Shown piece by piece: positions 20,451-27,194 of a stretch of 27,194 nt of DNA (positions are counted from its first letter, which is position 1; every line of letters starts with the position of its first letter). Made by a program: the position numbers and the translations under genes. The stretch is from a virus, in the IMG/VR virus record IMGVR_UViG_3300043137_000288, positions 1-27,194 of that record, one strand, 5' to 3'. The notes beneath the pieces are model-generated. The model was not told the DNA's origin. It saw only the letters and a program-made list of their open reading frames with translations, and did no database searches.

Positions 20451-22328
20451 TTAGATTGTTATTTTTTCTTTGATAAGTTTATCAACTTTCTTAGACATGT
20501 AATTTACTAAATCTTTTGGAAGATTTTTGATATCTGTCATCTGGATAAAGTAGTCAAACATCTCTTTAGAAGGAACATGTTCTTCAATTGCAATCTGAAT
20601 AACTTGGAAACCTAGTGACTGAGCACGCGTAACTTTTTTACGTGTATCATCAATTGCACTACGTCCTCCATATCCAGATGCACTTGGAGCACCATCTGAT
20701 AATACAATAAGTAAACCTTGATTTTCTGTTTGACCACGCATACGTCTAGCTGCAGCAAATATAGCATCACCGTCTCTATTGTTTGCATGTGCTTCAACAG
20801 AACCAAGAGAAAAAGAATCTGTTATGTATCCTTTTTCACGGTAAACTGTCATATCAACAGAATCTCTACCATTTGTATCAGCAGTGTGACCATAGATAAA
20901 CAATTCTACATCAGGCATTTTCTTGAAAACTTCATTGATAAAAATTGCAGCTTCTCTTGCTTTTTGAATTTTAGAACCTCCCATAGATCCAGACTCATCA
21001 ATAAGAACACCAACACAAACTTTGCTTGTTGTTACTTGACCAAATCTTTCATAAATAGTAGGAACTTGTTGAGCAGCTTCTGCAATCTTATTAGTATCCA
21101 AACGTCCTGAACGCATAGATTTCATGCTAAACTCATAGTTTTTACTCTTGCGAGAAAACAACTTTTGTAACACAGCAGCTTTTGTTGTGTCAATTTTAGT
21201 TATAGCATCTCTATATCTATCTTTAGAACGTGTGTTTACTTCAGCTTTCTTCCAGTAAACATTTCCTTGAGAAGTTTCACCTTCATCATCCCAGTTGAAA
21301 TCTGATTTTGGTGGACTTGGAGCAGTTTCAGACATATCATCTACAAAATCTTCAAACTCACCACTAAAATCTTCACCACCAGGAGAGCCTTCTTCAGGAT
21401 TAATCAATGCAGCCATCATATCTTTAGCAACATCATTAAGTTCTGCTTTAGACATTTCAGGAGTTGCTTTACTTGGTGCACCAGTTCCTTCAGATTCACC
21501 TTCATCAGATTCATCTTCACCTGATCCACCACCTCCAGGAGGTTCTTCTTCCTTTTCAGTATATTTGTATACAATGTTTGATAAACTTGTTGCCATACTA
21601 GCACAGCTATCATAATCACTTGGTATACCACCATGCTTCTTAAGAATACGCTCCATTGACTTCAAAGGTTCAGCAAAATCTTCCATGTCTTCTTCAGAAA
21701 TATTAGCTGGATAGCGTAACATTTTTACCACAAGATCAAGTAAGCGTTTTTGCTTTGGTTCTTCTACGCCAGGTCCTTCATAGTTTTCAAATCTATGTTC
21801 TTTGTATTTTTGTACAAACTTCAAATAACCAGGAAGACGGTCTGCAAGTTTCTTGTCAATACGTTCTGTGTTTAATACACTTGTAATCAAGTCTTTAACA
21901 CTGACTCCTTTTGAAGTGTCACGCATTAACATGGTCTTATTGTATTCTTGTGTTGTCTGCATTGTTGCAAGAGCAGCATTTTGAATAGCAGCACCATAAA
22001 AAGCATCTAATAGCTTCTCATCTCTGTCAAGGTATTTACCATTTTCATCTCTAAGCATGCTTAAAGGTACTTGAACTTTAGGATCTGTATAACCTCTTTT
22101 AGATGTTTGTATATCATTAGAGTACTTAAATGTTTTAGGCACACCAATAACTCTAAACATAGAGCCAATCATTTTAGAAGCTTCCTTCAGTGAGTTGTCA
22201 TTTCTGATAAAGTATGAAGAGTATGAACTCCTATCTTTATCCCAGTTGAAGAAACGTTTTGATTCATCATTGAATGTATACGCGTCTTCAGCTCTTCTGT
22301 TAAACCAGTCTTTTACTAATTTGCTCAT
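20451..22328 (-). CDS. VWA-domain protein, CobT-like partner of a MoxR ATPase
   Basis: A 625-residue protein, the largest complete gene here. An N-terminal helical region (1-255) is followed by a very acidic, Gly-rich linker (EEPPGGGGSGEDESDEGES, about 262-350) and a C-terminal von Willebrand factor A domain. The MIDAS motif is DESGSMG (444-450), with further strands LIVLSDGAPSA. The layout resembles cobaltochelatase subunit CobT, NorD and other proteins that work with MoxR AAA+ ATPases, where the VWA partner recruits a substrate. A MoxR-type gene lies directly upstream, so the two very likely form a complex. A plus-strand ORF over the acidic linker (21295-21615) is an artefact of its composition. 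Confidence 0.85.
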   Translation of the reverse strand: MSKLVKDWFNRRAEDAYTFNDESKRFFNWDKDRSSYSSYFIRNDNSLKEASKMIGSMFRVIGVPKTFKYSNDIQTSKRGYTDPKVQVPLSMLRDENGKYLDRDEKLLDAFYGAAIQNAALATMQTTQEYNKTMLMRDTSKGVSVKDLITSVLNTERIDKKLADRLPGYLKFVQKYKEHRFENYEGPGVEEPKQKRLLDLVVKMLRYPANISEEDMEDFAEPLKSMERILKKHGGIPSDYDSCASMATSLSNIVYKYTEKEEEPPGGGGSGEDESDEGESEGTGAPSKATPEMSKAELNDVAKDMMAALINPEEGSPGGEDFSGEFEDFVDDMSETAPSPPKSDFNWDDEGETSQGNVYWKKAEVNTRSKDRYRDAITKIDTTKAAVLQKLFSRKSKNYEFSMKSMRSGRLDTNKIAEAAQQVPTIYERFGQVTTSKVCVGVLIDESGSMGGSKIQKAREAAIFINEVFKKMPDVELFIYGHTADTNGRDSVDMTVYREKGYITDSFSLGSVEAHANNRDGDAIFAAARRMRGQTENQGLLIVLSDGAPSASGYGGRSAIDDTRKKVTRAQSLGFQVIQIAIEEHVPSKEMFDYFIQMTDIKNLPKDLVNYMSKKVDKLIKEKITI

Positions 22329-22340
22329 ATGAATGTATTT

Positions 22341-22370
22341 AAAAAAAGAGGGAGTATTTCATCCCTCTTT
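22341..22370 (-). terminator. Rho-independent terminator between MoxR and VWA genes
   Basis: In minus orientation AAAGAGGGA pairs with TCCCTCTTT over nine bases with an 8-base loop, and the following run gives seven T. It lies 16 bases past the stop of the ATPase gene and 13 bases before the start of the VWA gene. Confidence 0.88.
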
Positions 22371-22385
22371 ATAATTTTGGTATGC

Positions 22386-23672
22386 TTAAAAAGCAGAAAC
22401 AATAGAAAGTACTTTGCTACGCTCAGATACACCAATTCCATCTTCAAACAATGGCATAATAGTAGCAAGCAAAGCTTTATCTACATCAAAACCATCTGCA
22501 ATAAGACTTGCAGCTTGAAGTGTGTGACGAACAGAAACAGCTGTTGAAAGTTCTTGCTCTTTGTATTGTTTACGTATCTCATTGGATACACGCACAATTG
22601 CAGTTGCAAACTTTTCATCAATTCCTGTACGTAACTTGATAATGTTTACCTCATCTTTTTCAATTGGGTAATCAAGTTCTATAGGAAAGAATCTATCTAA
22701 CAATGCACGGTCAATTGAATGAGTACCTGAATACTCAGAACCAAGATTAGCGGTTGCAAAGAACACAGTGTTCTCATTAACAGCAATCCTACGATCACAA
22801 TCTTCACATGCAATATCTACTGGTAAGTAACGTCTTTTATCCAAACATGGAAACAAGATATTATTTGCAGCAAGAGGTGAACGGTTCAACTCATCCAATA
22901 ACATAATACCACCAGCTTGAATATTATTTACAAAAGGTGCAAACTCAAATGATGAGTGACCTTCATTGTTCAAACGGTGAACGCCAAGTAATGCTGATTG
23001 AGCATCTTGAACAGTACCCATGTCTTGGATGTACATGTTTCTTTCCATTGCAAGTGCAAGGTGAGATACAATTTCTGTTTTACCAGAACCTGTTGGCCCT
23101 ATAAGCAAAGTATTCTCTCCTCTCAATACATTTCTCACAAGTAAGAACCACATGTCAGGATCAATGTGAAAACCACAGTCTTCAACAGATGGAACAGGAT
23201 AGTTAGCTGCAATAGTACGTTTAAGATTTGTTCCAGAAGGAATTTCACCTGCAACAGTTGGTTTTGGAGCTATCATTGCATCCCAGTCATATTCATAACC
23301 ATAAGATGCAAACTGTTCTGCCATTGCTTTTGCTTTTTCAATGCCATATAACTCACTGTCAATCATATAATTAACAGTAAAATCAGCCATTTCTTGTAAA
23401 CGCATTTTATCTACATGAGCCAATGGAAAAACTGTGCTATCATAAAACATAGCAACAACATTCTCTTTGCGAATGTGTAAATGGTCATCTTCTGGAAAAT
23501 CATATCCATCAGTGATGAATATTGTTCCTAAAGGATACTTTGCAAACTCAGCAATTGGAGATGTAATTTTCATGTCGTCCATGTGACGTGTCAAAGTTTT
23601 CTCAAAAGATTGTTTAGGTAGAGTCTTAACTTGGTAGCTTGTGCCGCTGATAATTGATTGTAATAAAATCAT
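22386..23672 (-). CDS. MoxR/CobS-type AAA+ ATPase
   Basis: A 428-residue protein. The N-terminal 150 residues have no familiar motif and include two clusters of His, Asp and Glu (YDFPEDDHLHIRKENVVA). The AAA+ module has Walker A GPTGSGKT (192-199), Walker B LLDELNR (258-264), sensor 1 in FATANLG (N309) and the arginine finger region RALLDRF (322-328). The pattern FPIELDYP after the AAA+ core is typical of MoxR and CobS. MoxR ATPases act as chaperones that remodel or load a protein complex through a VWA partner, encoded just downstream here. The strong terminator between them suggests that the two are made in different amounts. Confidence 0.88.
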   Translation of the reverse strand: MILLQSIISGTSYQVKTLPKQSFEKTLTRHMDDMKITSPIAEFAKYPLGTIFITDGYDFPEDDHLHIRKENVVAMFYDSTVFPLAHVDKMRLQEMADFTVNYMIDSELYGIEKAKAMAEQFASYGYEYDWDAMIAPKPTVAGEIPSGTNLKRTIAANYPVPSVEDCGFHIDPDMWFLLVRNVLRGENTLLIGPTGSGKTEIVSHLALAMERNMYIQDMGTVQDAQSALLGVHRLNNEGHSSFEFAPFVNNIQAGGIMLLDELNRSPLAANNILFPCLDKRRYLPVDIACEDCDRRIAVNENTVFFATANLGSEYSGTHSIDRALLDRFFPIELDYPIEKDEVNIIKLRTGIDEKFATAIVRVSNEIRKQYKEQELSTAVSVRHTLQAASLIADGFDVDKALLATIMPLFEDGIGVSERSKVLSIVSAF

Positions 23673-23695
23673 TTCTTTTTAGTATTAATTGTGAG

Positions 23696-24271
23696 TTAGT
23701 AAATTTCAAAACCATTACAGTTTTCTAAGAAGAGTGCAAATTCTTCAATGTTGTCAAGATTTGTTGCATGAGATGGAGTATAGAGTACACCATCTAGTTC
23801 TGCTTGTTCAAAGAATATACCTGGATATTTTGCGTTCAATGCTTCAAGAACTACTTCATCTTTTATAGAAGGTTCATTTGAATCTTTTAGATTCCACCAA
23901 CCTGTGTTTAAATAAACAATCTTGTTGTCATTTAATTTCATGTCAGCAGCAAAATCTCTAAAGCATTTAGCCAATTGTTCACAAAGACCTTTATCTTTGA
24001 CTCCTCCACCACCATTTTCACCTAATTGCTTTAGGGTTTCTTCTGGTAAATGAAGTTCATAAGCACTGTTAAATACTGAAATCAACATTTGTAATGGACG
24101 CCAATGCCACCAGTTGTTTCTAAAGTAGAAACCTGGGTTTGATTGTTCCCATTCTTCACGCATTTTCCAATAAGCTTGGATTTGGTCTTCAGATAAATCT
24201 TGATAATTATCTGGTAATTCTGGTGCAGTTTCAGTCAACTTTGGACTGATTCCATAAATGTCTACTCCCAT
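23696..24271 (-). CDS. Conserved phage/bacterial protein (MGVDIYG), unknown function
   Basis: A 191-residue protein opening MGVDIYGISPK, followed by FYFRNNWWHWRPL (about 48-60) and a helix-rich middle with GENGGGGVKDK. I recall bacterial and phage proteins with the same MGxDIxG start and a WRPL-like Trp cluster, but no function. There is no signal peptide. The gene follows the palindromic intergenic region at 24272-24424, so it could be controlled by it. Confidence 0.75.
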   Translation of the reverse strand: MGVDIYGISPKLTETAPELPDNYQDLSEDQIQAYWKMREEWEQSNPGFYFRNNWWHWRPLQMLISVFNSAYELHLPEETLKQLGENGGGGVKDKGLCEQLAKCFRDFAADMKLNDNKIVYLNTGWWNLKDSNEPSIKDEVVLEALNAKYPGIFFEQAELDGVLYTPSHATNLDNIEEFALFLENCNGFEIY

Positions 24272-24313
24272 GATTGTAAAGTGTTAATTTTAAAGGCTTT
24301 TTTTGAGTAAAGG

Positions 24314-24352
24314 TATTCACTGGTGACACTTGATGGTATTCACCAGTGAATA
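24314..24352. repeat. Long inverted repeat TATTCACTGGTGA / TCACCAGTGAATA
   Basis: Thirteen perfectly paired bases on each side (24314-24326 and 24340-24352) with a 13-base loop. The arms are also near-direct repeats because CACTGGTG and CACCAGTG are near mirror images: GGTATTCAC(TGG/CAG)TGA occurs at 24312 and 24335, 23 bases apart. No T tract follows on either strand, so termination is unlikely. Confidence 0.8.
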
Positions 24353-24392
24353 GTAAGTAAAGAGAAGAATATAAAGAGAAAGCGAAGAAATT

Positions 24393-24411
24393 TCATGGGT
24401 GTCACCCATGA
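24393..24411. repeat. 19-base palindrome TCATGGGTG-T-CACCCATGA
   Basis: Nine-base arms around a single central T (24402), in the same 153-base intergenic region as the longer inverted repeat and about 40 bases from it. Next to it, on the plus strand, is a 40-base purine-rich tract (24353-24392) with few pyrimidines. Confidence 0.75.
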
Positions 24412-24424
24412 CACTCGTCACTCT

Positions 24425-24868
24425 TTAAAATCCTCCTTTAAAGTCATTAATGTTGAAACCATCTGGATCTGAGCTGTCATCTTCATCACCTGATATTCCA
24501 AGTTCATTTTTAACTCTATTTTTAAGTTCCTCTAATTTAGAAACATCTCCGTTTTTTAAAGCTTCACGTGCATCTTCTTCAAATTTTCTGATTTTATCAA
24601 CAATGTGACTAGGCATTTGATTTATTGCACGCGATGCATTTTCAACAGTTTCAAACTTCTCATGAATAGACTCACGAGCCTCTTCAAGTTTTCTGATTGC
24701 AAGATCCAACATTCCAAGTGTTTGGAAGGGTGTACCTTTTACTTTAACAGCACTTCCAACAGGAATACCATTGTCATCAGCTTCAATGCATATTAACACA
24801 TGGTCATTGAATTCTAATTCTTTGTTTTCAATTTCTTGAATTTGAGCTAAAAATGATTTTTTTGACAT
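24425..24868 (-). CDS. Helical phage protein with acidic tail, unknown function
   Basis: A 147-residue protein. A short strand region (HVLICIEADDNGIPVGSAV, then KVKGTPFQTLGML) is followed by long charged helices that may form a coiled coil (AIRKLEEARESIHEKFET; IVDKIRKFEEDAREALKNG) and an acidic tail ending DPDGFNINDFKGGF. It lies 11 bases after the winged-helix gene. I do not recognise it; the tail would fit a protein that docks on a partner. Confidence 0.72.
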   Translation of the reverse strand: MSKKSFLAQIQEIENKELEFNDHVLICIEADDNGIPVGSAVKVKGTPFQTLGMLDLAIRKLEEARESIHEKFETVENASRAINQMPSHIVDKIRKFEEDAREALKNGDVSKLEELKNRVKNELGISGDEDDSSDPDGFNINDFKGGF

Positions 24869-24879
24869 GATTTTTGAAT

Positions 24880-25155
24880 TTAAGATTTTTTACTTTTATC
24901 CATCAAGTTGTAGGTGATGGTTTTCCTTTGAGATGGGTCATACAACCTTTGTATAACACCCGTTTGAATTAATTCTTTAAGAAGTCTTTGAACAGTAGAT
25001 TTACTTTTACCAGACATCTTACATAAAGTTGAAATTGCAGGATAACAGTAATCTTTGTTACCACACAAAGAACAAACAATAGCGTATAGTCCTTTTGCTT
25101 CTAAAGAAATTAATTCAGAATAGGACACGATGTTGTTTATTCTACCGTAGTTCAT
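24880..25155 (-). CDS. Winged helix-turn-helix protein (HTH_36-like)
   Basis: A 91-residue DNA-binding protein. After a short start (MNYGRINNIVSYSEL) the core reads LEAKGLYAIVCSLCGN, CYPAISTLCKMSGKSKSTVQR (the recognition helix region) and LLKELIQTGVIQRLYD (the wing), the pattern of phage helix-turn-helix domains used in replisome organisers and transcriptional regulators. The frame extends to a GTG at 25182 and an ATG at 25179; I prefer ATG 25155, which overlaps the upstream gene by only 14 bases and begins at the conserved core. It may bind the palindromic region nearby at 24272-24424, which is a guess. Confidence 0.75.
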   Translation of the reverse strand: MNYGRINNIVSYSELISLEAKGLYAIVCSLCGNKDYCYPAISTLCKMSGKSKSTVQRLLKELIQTGVIQRLYDPSQRKTITYNLMDKSKKS

Positions 25156-25465
25156 TTGATAACTGTTTAAAAGTGTCATCACAACTTTCTAACAGTTCTA
25201 CAATTGGTCCTAGTTTAGCAACAACAGATTTAGCAAGAATGTAATATTCTGTAGCTTTAAACTTAGCTATATGCTCATCAGAAACTTGCATAATTGCTAC
25301 GCCATCACCCATTGGAGTTTTAACTGTTTTCGTGATTTGATTCTTACTTAGATTTTCATCAAGTTTGTCTACATACTTTTTAAAACGATAGTATACAAGC
25401 ATGATTTCAGAATTAGAGAGTCCACCATATTTGATGGACTCATCTGTTTGAGTTGTTTTAGCCAT
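25142..25465 (-). CDS. Helical phage protein, unknown function
   Basis: A 107-residue, mostly helical protein (EIMLVYYRFKKYVDKLDENL; YYILAKSVVAKLGPIVELLE) with one short strand pair (TPMGDGVAIMQV). No motif is recognised. It overlaps the upstream gene by eight bases and the winged-helix gene by 14, so the three form one unit and may be related in role. Confidence 0.72.
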   Translation of the reverse strand: MAKTTQTDESIKYGGLSNSEIMLVYYRFKKYVDKLDENLSKNQITKTVKTPMGDGVAIMQVSDEHIAKFKATEYYILAKSVVAKLGPIVELLESCDDTFKQLSNELR

Positions 25466-25988
25466 TTAAAGAGACATTTTGGATTGTGATGTTAAAGAAG
25501 TTTTTAGGAAGCAACTTGCGTTTTACAAACTCTTCAATTACTTCTTTTGTAGAGATGCCAAGACTTCTTAAAGTTACAGTCTTTGGTAATTCTAAAAACC
25601 AATCATGATCTTTTGAACCCAAGTTAAATGTTGGAAAAATAGCATTCATTAGCTTTGTTTCAGCATAATAATACTTTTTAGCCTTCATAATGTGCAAAGC
25701 TCTTTTAGCTTTTTTGTAGTCTTCAACAATCTTGCTGATTGCAGAAGGTGACAATGTGGACATTTGTTCTGGCGTGTACTCTTTCAATCCATACATCAGA
25801 CGTCTGAACATTTGGCGTTGAACCATGTTCAAATGAATCTTTTCTAAATCTGTGCTAGTTTGCGCAATGTGCTTTGGCTTGTAGTCTGATTTTGATTGAA
25901 AATTTTGAGTGTAACGCTCTAGTTGAGGTTTACCGTTTTTGTCATAGGTCAATAGACCTTGGGCTGTGGCTGTAATTTGATTCTTCAT
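25458..25988 (-). CDS. Conserved phage protein of unknown function
   Basis: A 176-residue basic protein, largely helical, with the segments RRLMYGLKEYTPEQM, SAISKIVEDYKKAKRAL and FVKRKLLPKNFF. It is the first gene of the unit that continues with 25142-25465 and the winged-helix gene. I cannot name a family; the basic surface would fit RNA or DNA binding. A 94-base gap with a dyad and a terminator lies upstream. Confidence 0.72.
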   Translation of the reverse strand: MKNQITATAQGLLTYDKNGKPQLERYTQNFQSKSDYKPKHIAQTSTDLEKIHLNMVQRQMFRRLMYGLKEYTPEQMSTLSPSAISKIVEDYKKAKRALHIMKAKKYYYAETKLMNAIFPTFNLGSKDHDWFLELPKTVTLRSLGISTKEVIEEFVKRKLLPKNFFNITIQNVSLNG

Positions 25989-26021
25989 TTTTTGTCAATT
26001 TTAGAGTAAATAATGGATACC

Positions 26022-26037
26022 ATCACTGCATAGTGAT
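26022..26037. repeat. Dyad ATCACT-GCAT-AGTGAT upstream of the 25458-25988 gene
   Basis: Two six-base arms around GCAT, 33 bases upstream of the ATG and just past the terminator at 26049-26079. Its size and position are those of an operator. No consensus promoter is seen next to it; the closest is TAAAATTG (minus strand, 26003-25996), one mismatch from the -7 box and without a -33 box. Confidence 0.5.
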
Positions 26038-26048
26038 ATGATTGTCAT

Positions 26049-26079
26049 AAAAAAGGACCTGTATCTCTACAAGTCCTTT
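26049..26079 (-). terminator. Rho-independent terminator after the small membrane protein gene
   Basis: In minus orientation the stem AAAGGAC-TTGTA/TACAGGTCCTTT has 11 pairs with one A-C mismatch and a 4-base loop (GAGA), followed by a run of six T. It starts four bases past the stop of the 26083-26283 gene and ends a transcript coming from the right edge of the window. Confidence 0.88.
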
Positions 26080-26082
26080 GAA

Positions 26083-26283
26083 TTAAAGTTTAATAAGTGG
26101 TTGATCTACATCTACAAATTGAGATAGTAGTTGAACCATTAGAATAGGCATAACACAGAATGGTGATAAGATCAACATTAAGATATCAGCAACACTTAAC
26201 ATACGTGCTTCTGATAAGGTCATAATGCTGAAAATTGTTCCTCCTATGTAGGATAATACTAGATAGATTTGTAATGCTAACAT
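26083..26283 (-). CDS. Small two-helix membrane protein (possible holin)
   Basis: A 66-residue protein with two hydrophobic segments: about 1-23 (MLALQIYLVLSYIGG and on) and about 32-54 (ADILMLILSPFCVMPILMV). The short loop between them contains EAR, and the tail is polar (VDVDQPLIKL). Size and topology fit a class II phage holin. It ends a unit that begins with a membrane-anchored peptidoglycan hydrolase gene and stops at a terminator, which is the layout of a lysis cassette. The holin name is an inference, as membrane peptides with other roles are common. Confidence 0.65.
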   Translation of the reverse strand: MLALQIYLVLSYIGGTIFSIMTLSEARMLSVADILMLILSPFCVMPILMVQLLSQFVDVDQPLIKL

Positions 26284-26456
26284 TGTTCTTTTGGTTTTTG
26301 TTGTACAGAATCTTGTACATCTTCATGTACAACAGGTTGACTATTCATTTCTTGTTCTTCAAGGTATCTTTGATACCAATAAGCGTCATCAAGATGCTCG
26401 TTTTCAATTGCTTCTTGCTCACGCTTGAGCATAAAGACTTCTTTCATTCTTCCCAT
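26277..26456 (-). CDS. 59-residue charged protein in the possible lysis cassette
   Basis: A short gene in what would otherwise be a 135-base gap. ATG at 26456-26454, TAG at 26277-26279. The product begins MGRMKEVFMLKREQEAIENE, continues HLDDAYWYQRYLEEQEMN and has a polar tail with QDSVQQKPKEQC. This acidic-basic helical composition is protein-like. It overlaps the downstream membrane protein gene by seven bases and the upstream gene by 38. The coding DNA contains a perfect 8-base hairpin (TTGTACAT, loop CTTC, ATGTACAA at 26313-26332) and a further GGTATC/GATACC hairpin. Confidence 0.7.
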   Translation of the reverse strand: MGRMKEVFMLKREQEAIENEHLDDAYWYQRYLEEQEMNSQPVVHEDVQDSVQQKPKEQC

Positions 26457-26754
26457 GTGTATCTAATTTATTTAGTTTAATACATTTTTGTTCTGGGGTA
26501 CAGGTGTTGATAAGAAAATATTCATTTTCTGTGTCAAACAAGTACTGAGGATGAACAGAGGACATAGCTTCTTTCATCTCAAAGAATCTTTCTCTTTTGC
26601 AATTGCGAGAATGTTTGTTCAATACAAGAATTTCATATCTTGTTTGAGGTGGATTATCAATTTCTTTAATAGACTTGATAAATTCTGATACACCTTCTTT
26701 AAAAGTTCTGAGAGAGTTCTCTAACCTTAGCGACATAATTTGGAGCTTCTGCAT
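26419..26754 (-). CDS. Hypothetical protein overlapping both neighbours
   Basis: A 111-residue protein. A helical N-terminus (LENSLRTFKEGVSEFIKS) is followed by an alpha/beta part (RYEILVLNKHSRNCKRER; YLFDTENEYFLINTC). An alternative ATG (26736) gives a 105-residue product beginning MSLRLENS. Either start overlaps the upstream hydrolase gene (56 or 38 bases), and the gene ends 38 bases inside the next one. Such overlaps are longer than elsewhere in the window, so the start, or the reality of the gene, is less certain than for its neighbours. No motif is recognised. Confidence 0.55.
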   Translation of the reverse strand: MQKLQIMSLRLENSLRTFKEGVSEFIKSIKEIDNPPQTRYEILVLNKHSRNCKRERFFEMKEAMSSVHPQYLFDTENEYFLINTCTPEQKCIKLNKLDTHGKNERSLYAQA

Positions 26755-27194
26755 AATTTTCTTTTAAGTATTGATAATAACCTTCTTCAGTTTTGATACT
26801 TGTCAAGAAGGCACATTGAAATAAAGCATAATCAACAACGCTTTCACGCCAGTGACCATACATAGCATGACCTAATTCACTTCCAAGATTTGTAGTTGCA
26901 CGTACACGTGCCTGCTTCATACCAAATAAGTTATGGTTTGCAGTAAAAATCTTTGAATTAAAGTTACCTGTTTCAAGTACTGCTTGAGCATATACTATGT
27001 GAGGAAACTTAATGTTAAGTTGTAAGAGATACTCTTTAAACTTTTCTTTTGTGAACTTATCATTCTCCTGAATAACAATCATACGTTCTTCTGGTGTTGC
27101 AACAGCATGCTTGTAATCATAATAGCCTTTGTAATGTCCAATGACATAAGAGGTTAATGATGCAAATACAATTGCAAGAATAATATAAAGACTT
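26699..27194 (-). CDS. Membrane-anchored glucosaminidase-like peptidoglycan hydrolase (partial, start beyond right edge)
   Basis: An ATG at 27082 could look like the start, but the frame is open to the right edge and adds a hydrophobic segment (LYIILAIVFASLTSYVIG) followed by HYKGYYDYKHAV. The gene therefore starts outside the window, and its product has an N-terminal membrane span or signal anchor. The catalytic part begins FPHIVYAQAVLETGNF, where the Glu in LETGNF fits the catalytic Glu of the glucosaminidase/FlgJ (GH73) fold, followed by NHNLFGMKQAR and YALFQCAFL. The likely role is cutting peptidoglycan, either at lysis or at entry. The smaller genes downstream, one of them a membrane protein, make lysis plausible. 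Confidence 0.78.
   Translation of the reverse strand, partial: SLYIILAIVFASLTSYVIGHYKGYYDYKHAVATPEERMIVIQENDKFTKEKFKEYLLQLNIKFPHIVYAQAVLETGNFNSKIFTANHNLFGMKQARVRATTNLGSELGHAMYGHWRESVVDYALFQCAFLTSIKTEEGYYQYLKENYAEAPNYVAKVRELSQNF

Noticed and set aside
21295-21615. Plus-strand Ser/Pro-rich ORF of 106 codons
   Set aside because: It is the complement of the acidic Gly/Glu-rich linker of the VWA protein; composition explains the open frame.
24317-24409. 30-codon and 18-codon frames across the palindromes
   Set aside because: The palindromes create start codons by their own symmetry, and no coupling to a neighbour is seen; kept only as a remark in the finding.
1-27194. CRISPR array, insertion sequence, integrase or attachment site
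   Set aside because: No regularly spaced direct repeats, transposase motifs or integrase motifs were seen anywhere in the window.
1-27194. Stop-codon reassignment (TAG or TGA), known in some crAss-like phages
   Set aside because: TAA, TGA and TAG all end well-supported genes here, and no motif-containing frame is interrupted by an internal stop.

Overview
The window looks like part of the genome of a large, lytic, tailed phage of Bacteroidota, most like a crAss-like phage (Crassvirales) or a close relative. The DNA is visibly AT-rich (about one third G+C by eye, not counted). Genes are packed on the minus strand with 1-14 base overlaps, starts are almost all ATG in A-rich leaders without clear Shine-Dalgarno sites, and TAA, TGA and TAG all end real genes, so I see no stop-codon reassignment. 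Four promoter candidates fit the Bacteroidota pattern TTTG, 18-19 bases, TAnnTTTG. No capsid, portal, terminase, integrase or CRISPR is present, so the exact phage group stays an inference. On the minus strand, transcription runs from high to low coordinates.

Positions 1-12.7 kb are the replication, recombination and nucleotide module. It holds the 5' part of a family B DNA polymerase, a RecB-type PD-(D/E)XK nuclease, a GIY-YIG nuclease, a Toprim primase, a candidate ssDNA-binding protein, a Sak4-like ATPase, a DnaB-type helicase, a uracil-DNA glycosylase, a NinB-like protein, an SF2 helicase, an HNH-like protein and dUTPase. Several conserved unknowns lie between them. The only plus-strand gene (8751-9089) sits here, with its own promoter.

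Positions 12.7-19.4 kb are a run of small conserved genes of unknown function. They include a probable DUF6745 protein with two small neighbours (one with a HEEHA motif, one rich in Cys and His), a GGGDSG acidic protein, a probable DUF6915 protein, a Zn-binding protein, a 28-residue membrane peptide and a radical SAM protein resembling spore photoproduct lyase. An abbreviated tRNA-Ile(GAU)-like sequence lies at 19391-19456.

Positions 19.5-24.9 kb carry a zinc-ribbon protein, a stand-alone UvrD/PcrA-type Tudor-like domain, a metallophosphoesterase, and a VWA protein next to a MoxR-type AAA+ ATPase with a strong terminator between them. A 153-base intergenic region with two large palindromes follows at 24272-24424.

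Positions 24.9-27.2 kb hold a winged-helix protein, two unknown genes, a terminator, a small two-helix membrane protein, two overlapping small genes and the 3' part of a membrane-anchored glucosaminidase-like gene. The last group may be a lysis cassette. Two genes too short for routine ORF calling (12148-12294 and 17762-17848) and a 59-codon gene (26277-26456) fill apparent gaps.
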